Positions 41,883 through 47,624 of a stretch of DNA of 47,624 nt are shown here, one piece after another. A program made the position numbers and the translations under genes. The notes below the pieces were generated by a model that was not told the origin of the DNA, ran no database searches, and saw nothing but the letters and a program-made list of their open reading frames with translations. The stretch is from Nitrospira sp. (lineage in GTDB: Bacteria > Nitrospirota > Nitrospiria > Nitrospirales > Nitrospiraceae). Numbering within the stretch: position 1 is the stretch's first letter; the number at the start of each line of letters is the position of its first letter. The DNA is taken from assembly GCA_024330965.1 (NCBI GenBank), contig JANDJL010000026.1:1-47624 (forward strand). The letters run 5' to 3'.

Positions 41883-44385
41883 CAGAACGATCGGACGGCG
41901 CAAGTTTCTGAAGCTCGTAGGTGCCTCGGCCGCTGTGGCGGCAACCGGCACCGGTCTCACTGGCTGTTTGAGCTTCGGTTCACGCGAGCATCCGATTGAG
42001 CCAAACGCCGTTGGGGCAAAGCAGTGGGGCCGCGAAGCGGGCGAGTGGATTCCGTCCTGCTGCAACATGTGCGGCGGCCAGTCGGGCATCCTGGTCCATG
42101 TCGTCAACGGCGTCGTCGAGAAGATCGAGCCCAACCACTGGAACCCTGTCAACTATTCCAACATCTCCCAGGATTTTTTTAACGGCTACAGCGAGGAGTC
42201 CGGCTGCAAGGAGGGTGGTGCGATCTGTCCCAAGGGCAATGCGGGGATCATGCAGCTCTATGATCCTGACCGGATAAAGACCCCGCTCAAGCGCGGGAAC
42301 CCAGATAAATCACCGGGCGCCGATCCGAGGTGGCAGGCCATCTCCTGGGACCAGGCGCTCGATGAGATTGCGGCGAAAATGAAGGCTCTTCGGGAGGCCG
42401 GCGAGGCTCATAAGCTGCTCTGGTTCAGTGAGGATCACTCGTTCACACACATCCAGAGCGACTTCTGCACACTCTACGGGACCCCGAACTACTTGATGCA
42501 CTCGAACCTGTGCGATGTAGCGCGCAAGGCCTCCTTCAGATCGGTCGTGGGTCATGATCGCCCCCTGGCTGACTTGATCCAGTCACAGTACATCCTGCTC
42601 TTTGGCTGGAATCCCACCTCTGCTATCAAGTGGGTCTACCTCCCTCGGATCTTAACCCGTGCGATCGAAAGGGGAGCGCGGCTGGTCGTGGTGGACCCTT
42701 ACCTCTCTGATACTGCGGCGAAAGCGCAGGAATGGGTGGCGATTCGCCCAGGCACGGATGGGGCCTTGGCCCTGGCCCTGGGGCATGTGATCATCCGAGA
42801 TGGCCTCTACGACAAGGACTTCATCCGGCAGTGGACCGTGGGGTTCAATGAGTACGCGGCGTATGTCAAGGAGAAGACGCCCGAGTGGGCCGAGCCCATC
42901 ACGTCGATCCAGGCAAAGACCATTGAACGGCTGGCGCATGAACTGGCAACGACTAAACCGGCCTGCGTGGACATGTGGAGCGGGCCCTGCCACCACTCGA
43001 ACGGTGTCCAAGCCGGCCGGGCCATCGCGTTGCTCAACGCGCTCATCGGATCCTTCGATCGGCCGGGAGGCATGGTGATCCCGGACAGGAAGGGAAACGT
43101 GCATGTCGAGATCGAGCCAGACGAGACGGCGGCCGCCACATTGAAGCAAGTGCGTTTTGATGAGCTGCACAAGTATCCGCTTGGGCATAAGTCAGGGGTC
43201 TACACCCAGTGTTTCACCAATCTGGCTGAGGGAACCGGGCCGTACCAGCCGAAGATGCTCGTGTGTATCTTTCAGAACCTGATGATGTCCGTCCCAGGCA
43301 ACCAGACCGTTGCAAGAGCCTTGGCCAAGCTGGAGACCCTCATCGTCGTAGATACGATGCTGAGCGAGACCGCGATGTTGGCGGACTATGTGCTCCCCGG
43401 CACCACCTATCTGGAACGCTACGACCTCAACACCCATTGGGTGACCTGGCCGGTGGTTGGCCTGCGCCAGCCTGTCGTGAAGCCGCTCTTCGGCCAGCCT
43501 GCCGAGTATGAGCTGATCACGGCCCTGGGGAGGCGCCTTGGGCTCAGGGATAAAGCAGGGAAAGAGTTCTTTGCGATTGGGCCATTGTCTGGAAGACCCA
43601 TCGAGAACTTAACTGAATGGTACGAAGAGTACTTGTCCAACGAGCTGAAGCAAGGAGCGCCGAAGATCACCTTGGAGGAGTTAAAGGCGTTGCCGGGCGC
43701 TGTGTGGGTCGATCGGGCTGGCACTCGCTACGAGAAATACACCGAGCCCATTCCTCCGGAGCAAGTCAGGACATCCTGGTTCGCGGGCAATCCCAACACG
43801 GAAGGGACCACTGTCTACGACAAGCCCAAGGAACGAGGAGGCAAACGTATCGGCACCGTCATCGGCGGCAAGCAGGTCCGGGGTTTTCTGACTCCCAGCG
43901 GCAAAGTCGAGTTTTATGCCAAGGCGCTCAGCGAGAAGACCGACGGAAACGGCAAGCCGGTGAACCCCCTGCCGGCCTTCGAGCCACGGGATTGGCAACC
44001 CTCTCAGGAATACCCGCTGTACCTCATCAACTGGAAAGAGGCGAGCCACACCCACAGCCGCACGCAGAACAACGCCTGGCTGCTGGAGATCAAACCGGCG
44101 AATCCTCTGATCATGCACCCTGTCACCGCGGCTCGATACGGCATCAATGACGGAGACACGGTGTGGGTTGAATCGCCGTATGGTCGAGTGCAGGGGCGTG
44201 TGAAGCTCTCAAAACGCATCCACCCGGAGGTCATCGGCCTCCAACATGGCTTCGGTCACACCGCCCTCGGACGCTTGGCCAAAGGGCGAGGGACTTCTGA
44301 CTCTCCGCTCCGGCCCACGAAGGCTGACCCGCTCTCCGGGCAGGCGCTTCACAAAGAGGCCTGTGTGAGGGTGTCCAAGGCATGA
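41869..44385 (+). CDS. Molybdopterin oxidoreductase catalytic subunit (Psr/Phs/Soe-like CISM)
   Basis: An 838-residue DMSO-reductase-family enzyme. Tat motif GRRKFLKLVG leads into LTGC, a possible Tat-lipoprotein signal (Cys33). The cluster region is IPSCCNMCGGQSG with ICPKG later: Cys65, Cys68, then Ser72 where the family usually has the third Cys. The Mo ligand is probably the Cys of SNLCDVARK. The C-terminal domain has SHTHSRTQNNAWL and GINDGDTVWVESPYG. It resembles polysulfide, thiosulfate or sulfite enzymes; arsenate or other oxyanions cannot be excluded given the ars genes. No TorD-like chaperone is seen nearby. AGGAGG precedes the ATG. Confidence 0.87.
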   Translation: MDVFDRTIGRRKFLKLVGASAAVAATGTGLTGCLSFGSREHPIEPNAVGAKQWGREAGEWIPSCCNMCGGQSGILVHVVNGVVEKIEPNHWNPVNYSNISQDFFNGYSEESGCKEGGAICPKGNAGIMQLYDPDRIKTPLKRGNPDKSPGADPRWQAISWDQALDEIAAKMKALREAGEAHKLLWFSEDHSFTHIQSDFCTLYGTPNYLMHSNLCDVARKASFRSVVGHDRPLADLIQSQYILLFGWNPTSAIKWVYLPRILTRAIERGARLVVVDPYLSDTAAKAQEWVAIRPGTDGALALALGHVIIRDGLYDKDFIRQWTVGFNEYAAYVKEKTPEWAEPITSIQAKTIERLAHELATTKPACVDMWSGPCHHSNGVQAGRAIALLNALIGSFDRPGGMVIPDRKGNVHVEIEPDETAAATLKQVRFDELHKYPLGHKSGVYTQCFTNLAEGTGPYQPKMLVCIFQNLMMSVPGNQTVARALAKLETLIVVDTMLSETAMLADYVLPGTTYLERYDLNTHWVTWPVVGLRQPVVKPLFGQPAEYELITALGRRLGLRDKAGKEFFAIGPLSGRPIENLTEWYEEYLSNELKQGAPKITLEELKALPGAVWVDRAGTRYEKYTEPIPPEQVRTSWFAGNPNTEGTTVYDKPKERGGKRIGTVIGGKQVRGFLTPSGKVEFYAKALSEKTDGNGKPVNPLPAFEPRDWQPSQEYPLYLINWKEASHTHSRTQNNAWLLEIKPANPLIMHPVTAARYGINDGDTVWVESPYGRVQGRVKLSKRIHPEVIGLQHGFGHTALGRLAKGRGTSDSPLRPTKADPLSGQALHKEACVRVSKA

Positions 44386-45128
44386 GTGAAAGAGGGGGCC
44401 ATCGTTTGCCATGCCTGTTGATTCTGCCATTCATCATGACTCTCGTTGCTGTGCATTAAAATAATCGACTGGTCCATCGCTGAAGCACCCACACAAACAT
44501 CACCATTTACGGATAGGGCACAGGGGAGTTTGACCGCGAGCGTCTGGATGTCCGCGAGAGTTCCAGGGCTGTCTCTCGGCTGAGAATCCAGGCGAGTGGT
44601 GGCAAGGCCATGACGGCACCGACCAGCCGACAGTCAGTCAGCCCGCGCAAGGGGCTTGTCTGGATATCACGATCTGCGGCGGATCGGGTATGGTCAGCTA
44701 CGGAGGAGTTGGTCTGTGCTGGCCAAGTCCTTGATCTCTGATGACTGGTTCAGCATCGCGGTTTTCCGGATCTACATTATTTGATTGGGCATCATGACCG
44801 ATCCCTCGCTGAGATGGCTCGCGACCCAGGCGAGTAAGGGCCATCTCATCAGCCTGACTGCGAGGAGATTCGCACCCTCCTCAAGGTCCTTCGCGTGAGC
44901 GGCTGGAGCGGGATGTTGGCGGGTCCGTTCATTGACCCTCGGCTGATTCCCTTGCTGACCCAGGAAGAGTTGCAGTCGGTCTCAGCGCCGCTGGCGTTGG
45001 TGCTTAGTCAGTGGCCCAAGGGGCCTTCGTCTAGACAGATCGGCCTGCGAGATGCACAACGTGGGGACAGGACGGGCCTACAAGTTCTGATCGGAAATGC
45101 TTATCGAGCGTGGGGTAGGAACACTGTC
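44386..45128. other. No convincing gene
   Basis: About 740 bases. A frame from 44895 reads VSGWSGMLAGPFIDPRLIPLL but runs into the antisense of an acyl-CoA synthetase tail, has no Shine-Dalgarno and an in-frame stop shortly upstream. It may contain debris from rearrangement next to the higBA module. Confidence 0.45.
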
Positions 45129-45295
45129 CTAAACCGGGGATCGTGGAGGTTCGATTCGTATCCTTGCATCTACGATCCGGCAGCCTTGGCCTGGGGGAAG
45201 GACAAGGATCGGATTCGGGTCGAGTTCGCTGAGTTCGCAAATCATTTCGACAAGCTGAGCAATACGGAGTAAGACCTCCTCAGTCGCGTTCAGAT
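45129..45295 (-). pseudogene. Truncated 3' end of an ADP-forming acyl-CoA synthetase
   Basis: The minus strand reads VDLNATEEVLLRIAQL, then ELSELDPNPILVLPPGQG, then CRIVDARIRIEPP and a stop. This matches the last ~50 residues of the gene at 46099-47624 (VDLEALEEVLLRVSCL, ELSELDLNPILVLPPGQG). Only the C-terminal end of the ATP-grasp domain is left. The upstream part is lost at the border with the higBA promoter. Confidence 0.8.
45158..45235. repeat. 78-bp direct repeat, copy A
   Basis: It matches 46110-46187 with one mismatch (CGGGTCG versus CAGGTCG). It encodes, on the minus strand, the C-terminal end of an ADP-forming acyl-CoA synthetase. The two copies flank the higBA module in the same orientation. 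Outside the 78 bases the copies are homologous on one side but clearly diverged. Confidence 0.9.
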
Positions 45296-45359
45296 CTACG
45301 GTTACCTGATCACGGACTCCATTGCACCAACGCGAACTTCGGCCTGCCATTGACGGCTA

Positions 45360-45388
45360 TTGAGGACTATTATGGGTACCATTATAAT
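45360..45388 (+). promoter_or_regulatory. Promoter of higBA
   Basis: TTGAGG (45360-45365), 17-base spacer, TATAAT (45383-45388). The start of transcription would fall about 45394-45396, on the GTG that best fits the toxin N-terminus, so the toxin message may be leaderless. GGTACC lies in the spacer. Confidence 0.6.
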
Positions 45389-45395
45389 GGGCCAC

Positions 45396-45689
45396 GTGAT
45401 ACGTTCTTTCGAGGGACGAGGCACCGAGGAAATATTTGACGGCGTCGATTCCGAGATAGCGAGGAAAACCTGTCCCCGAAATCTGTGGAAGGTGGCCAGA
45501 AGGAAGCTCGATCAGATTAATCGCGTGAAAGATCTCATCGAGCTCGCTGTGCCACCAGGAAATTGCCTTGAACGGTTGCGGGCGGATCGGAGCGGACAGC
45601 ATAGTATCAGAATCAACGATCAATATCGGATCTGTTTTCGATGGGAGGCTGGAGATGCCTACGAGGTTGAGATCACGGATTATCACTAA
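45396..45689 (+). CDS. higB: HigB/RelE-type toxin
   Basis: A 97-residue ribosome-dependent mRNA interferase-like toxin. Begins VIRSFEGRGTEEIF, like the usual HigB start (I-x-S-F). ARRKLDQINRVKDLIEL, then PPGNCLERLRADRSGQHSIRI, then NDQYRICFRWEAGDAYEVEI give the RelE-like sheet with the C-terminal basic and aromatic residues. The ATGs at 45372 and 45387 are in frame, but the promoter -10 overlaps the second. The antitoxin frame overlaps its 3' end, the toxin-first order typical of higBA. Confidence 0.88.
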   Translation: MIRSFEGRGTEEIFDGVDSEIARKTCPRNLWKVARRKLDQINRVKDLIELAVPPGNCLERLRADRSGQHSIRINDQYRICFRWEAGDAYEVEITDYH

Positions 45690-46047
45690 GAGGCCAGTGA
45701 CCACCGACTCACAGGAACGCTCGCAAGCCCTTGTCGGACGCCGGCTGCCTCGTCGGCGGCCACCGACGCGTCCGGGCGAAATGTTGCTGGAGGAGTTCGT
45801 CAAGCCTCTCGGCATAACCCAGTCGGAGTTGGCGATCCGTCTGGGTATTTCATTCCCTCGACTCAATGAAATCATCCGTGGGAAACGCTCGATCACATCC
45901 GATACCGCGCTTCGGCTAGCGCGGGTCCTGGGGATGTCTGCTGACTTCTGGCTGGGGCTACAGGTGGACTGGGATCTCTGGCACGCTATGCGCGGCTCGA
46001 AGGCAAGAGAAATTGACCGCCTAGAGCCTCTTCATCCTTCAGCTTGA
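45655..46047 (+). CDS. higA: HigA-type antitoxin (XRE helix-turn-helix)
   Basis: A 130-residue protein with RPGEMLLEEFVKPLGITQSE, LAIRLGISFPRLNEIIRG and ITSDTALRLARVLGMSADFWL, the XRE helix-turn-helix of HigA/VapI antitoxins. It neutralises HigB and represses the operon. The ATG at 45655 has GGGAGG six bases upstream and overlaps higB by 35 bases; a GTG at 45697 is a shorter alternative. The N-terminal ~35 residues are Arg-rich and not typical of HigA. Confidence 0.88.
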   Translation: MPTRLRSRIITKRPVTTDSQERSQALVGRRLPRRRPPTRPGEMLLEEFVKPLGITQSELAIRLGISFPRLNEIIRGKRSITSDTALRLARVLGMSADFWLGLQVDWDLWHAMRGSKAREIDRLEPLHPSA

Positions 46048-46098
46048 GCAGGTTCTTGCATGAGGGATGGTTAACAAATGTGAGGATCTGGCTCTGAC

Positions 46099-47624
46099 TT
46101 ATCCAACTTGTATCCTTGCATCTACGATCCGGCAGCCTTGGCCTGGGGGAAGGACAAGGATCGGATTCAGGTCGAGTTCGCTGAGTTCGGGGATTGCTTC
46201 AACGAGACAAGAGACCCGCAACAACACTTCTTCCAAGGCTTCGAGGTCGACCGGCGGATGTCCTCGATAGCCGGTCAGCAGTCGGTAGCCCTTGATTGTC
46301 CGGATCATTTCTTTGGCGTCCCGGTCGGTCAGTGGCACGACACGGAACTGCACATCGTCCAGAATCTCGACGTGGATGCCACCGAGACCGAATGCGATCA
46401 AGGGCCCGAACAGGGGATCGCGGGTCATACCGACCATCACTTCGACTCCGCCGTACACCATCGGCTGAACCAGCACGCCTTCTCTTCCGTGCAACCGACC
46501 GATTTGCGCGAGTCTGTTCTGAATGGCTTCGAATGTTTGCCGCACGGCTTGCTTATCTGTCACATGGAGATAGACAACACCCTCCTCCGTTTTATGAAGC
46601 ACCAAGCGCGAAGCGGACTTCACTGCCACAGGATATCCGATGGAATCTGCAAGGTTGGCCGCCTCTTCGGCGCTCGTCGCAAGGCCGCCCACGAGCGGAA
46701 GGTCTATTGCCGCAAGCATTGCCTGGATCTCTTTCACCATGAGCCAGTCTGATCCGCGATCTGCGAGGACCTTGGCGCAGATGCTTTTGGCTTGGGAGAG
46801 GCTGAAAGAGGACAGGTCCGGGCCTGTCGGCCTTGACTCCGCACGTGGTGACCGCCTCTTCCATGCTTCATACGACAGTGTGCGGCTGATGACGAATGCG
46901 GGGATGTCTGGAACGTGATAGGTCGGGATGGTTTCTCCATCAACCATAAAATGACGGCCCTCGTCACCCTCCGCCATCCAACAGAGATAGACAGGCGTGT
47001 TGCTGCCCGCCCGCCTTGCTACTCGGATGCCTCTCAAGATTCCGGCTGCCGTGTGGTCGTTGTCTGTGACATTGATCGACAAGTAAATGATGATGAGGGC
47101 GTCCAACGAATCGGACAACAACAGGGTTTCGACGGCAGTTGCATGGTGATCCTCGGTCGCGACCCCGATCACGTCAACGGGATTTTGGGTCGCCGCCATC
47201 GATGGGAGAAATGAGGCCAGCTTGGAACAAGTTGATTGCGGCAACGGGGGAACGAGAAGGCCTTCTTTCTCACAACTGTCTGCGCACAAGACCCCGGCTC
47301 CACCGGAGTTGGTCAGGATGCCAACACGGCGGCCAGCGGGGCACTGCTGGCTCGAGAACGCAACGGCGAGGGCGAGCCATTGCTCAAACGTCGTTGCGCG
47401 GATGATGCCGCACTGGGTAAAGAGGGCGTCAACGACCCTGTCGCTGGTCGCGAGTGCTGCCGTATGTGAGCCGGCTGCTCTCTGGCCAGCCTCGGTGCAT
47501 CCCGCCTTCAAGGCGATGATCGGCTTGTGTTTTCCTACCCGCTCGGCCAGCCGTCGAAACCGATGAGGTGTGGTGATCGTTTCAAGGTAGAGGAGAATGA
47601 CGGTAGTGCGCTCATCTTGCTCCC
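46099..47624 (-). CDS. ADP-forming acyl/acetyl-CoA synthetase, 5' end outside window
   Basis: The minus-strand frame is open to the window edge, so at least 507 C-terminal residues are seen. Order: RLAERVGKHKPIIALKAG and AAGSHTAAL (the CoA-ligase part with the phospho-His region), GRRVGILTNSGGAGVLCAD, QNPVDVIGVATEDHHATAV, then the ATP-grasp domain with GYPVAVKSAS, HKTEEGVVYLHV, PLFGPLIAFGLGGIHVEIL and the end LDLNPILVLPPGQG. It interconverts acyl-CoA + ADP + Pi with acid + ATP. With NifJ it could make ATP from acetyl-CoA. The N-terminal CoA-binding domain lies beyond the window. Confidence 0.93.
   Translation of the reverse strand, partial: EQDERTTVILLYLETITTPHRFRRLAERVGKHKPIIALKAGCTEAGQRAAGSHTAALATSDRVVDALFTQCGIIRATTFEQWLALAVAFSSQQCPAGRRVGILTNSGGAGVLCADSCEKEGLLVPPLPQSTCSKLASFLPSMAATQNPVDVIGVATEDHHATAVETLLLSDSLDALIIIYLSINVTDNDHTAAGILRGIRVARRAGSNTPVYLCWMAEGDEGRHFMVDGETIPTYHVPDIPAFVISRTLSYEAWKRRSPRAESRPTGPDLSSFSLSQAKSICAKVLADRGSDWLMVKEIQAMLAAIDLPLVGGLATSAEEAANLADSIGYPVAVKSASRLVLHKTEEGVVYLHVTDKQAVRQTFEAIQNRLAQIGRLHGREGVLVQPMVYGGVEVMVGMTRDPLFGPLIAFGLGGIHVEILDDVQFRVVPLTDRDAKEMIRTIKGYRLLTGYRGHPPVDLEALEEVLLRVSCLVEAIPELSELDLNPILVLPPGQGCRIVDARIQVG
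46110..46187. repeat. 78-bp direct repeat, copy B
   Basis: Partner of 45158-45235. It lies in the 3' end of the larger acyl-CoA synthetase gene. 77 of 78 bases agree, higher than the surrounding homologous sequence, so recent recombination or gene conversion is likely. Confidence 0.9.

Noticed and set aside
45121..45160. Sequence resembling a tRNA T-arm and anticodon region (GGAGGTTCGATTC with CCTAAACC upstream)
   Set aside because: The T-stem and anticodon stem do not pair, and the TTCGATTC is explained as the antisense of the RIE codons at the end of the acyl-CoA synthetase remnant. It is not called a tRNA or attachment site.
44895..45272. Plus-strand ORF ending in the antisense of the acyl-CoA synthetase remnant
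   Set aside because: Its C-terminal third is antisense to a clear coding remnant, and there is no Shine-Dalgarno. A real N-terminal part cannot be excluded, but is not supported.

Overview
The window is GC-rich bacterial chromosome from a Gram-negative respiratory organism. Evidence includes many exported c-type cytochromes, Tat and lipoprotein signals, and long co-directional gene runs with GTG/TTG starts. The mix of small CxxCH cytochromes, a Hyf-like complex, single-chain pyruvate:ferredoxin oxidoreductase, B12-dependent ribonucleotide reductase and ADP-forming acyl-CoA synthetase suggests a Nitrospirota-like or similar facultative/anaerobic chemolithotroph. This assignment is inference; there is no rRNA gene to test it.

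Layout. 1-1.65 kb: accessory DNA with a DUF559 ORF running into 72-bp tandem repeats, palindromes and a small N6-adenine DNA methylase. 2.3-6.3 kb: exported electron carriers and sulfur-linked proteins (monoheme cytochromes, a TsdA-like thiosulfate dehydrogenase, DsrE, DUF1264). 8.3-16.4 kb: a seven-gene Hyf/complex I-like operon (HyfB, C, E, a half-length antiporter subunit, F, G, I). Its large subunit lacks all four [NiFe] cysteines, so it is unlikely to be a hydrogenase. 16.6-22.1 kb: Spy/CpxP-like protein, cytochrome, YtxH protein, CoA-disulfide reductase-rhodanese fusion, CbpA/CbpM and thioredoxin 2. 22.1-31.4 kb: NrdJ, ZIP transporter, NifJ with a dihydroorotate dehydrogenase-like partner, M14 peptidase and DksA-like protein. 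31.5-35.5 kb: arsR-arsM-arsC-arsD-arsA with promoter and operator sites but no arsenite pump. 35.6-37.8 kb, minus strand: CMD/AhpD protein, ECF sigma factor and AurF-like diiron protein. 38.1-44.4 kb: hemerythrin, cytochrome c and a three-subunit periplasmic molybdopterin oxidoreductase (FeS, NrfD, Mo). 45.1-47.6 kb: a higBA toxin-antitoxin module between a truncated and a larger copy of an ADP-forming acyl-CoA synthetase 3' end that share a 78-bp near-identical repeat.

How it may work together (inference). NifJ makes acetyl-CoA and reduced ferredoxin, the acyl-CoA synthetase can conserve energy as ATP, and the Hyf-like complex could couple low-potential electrons to ion translocation. The cytochromes, TsdA and molybdoenzyme handle periplasmic sulfur or oxyanion redox chemistry. 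The ars operon gives reduction, chaperoning and methylation of arsenic. The best candidates for something under-described are the Ni-ligand-free Hyf-like complex with its half antiporter subunit, and the CMD-ECF sigma-diiron operon beside the ars genes.
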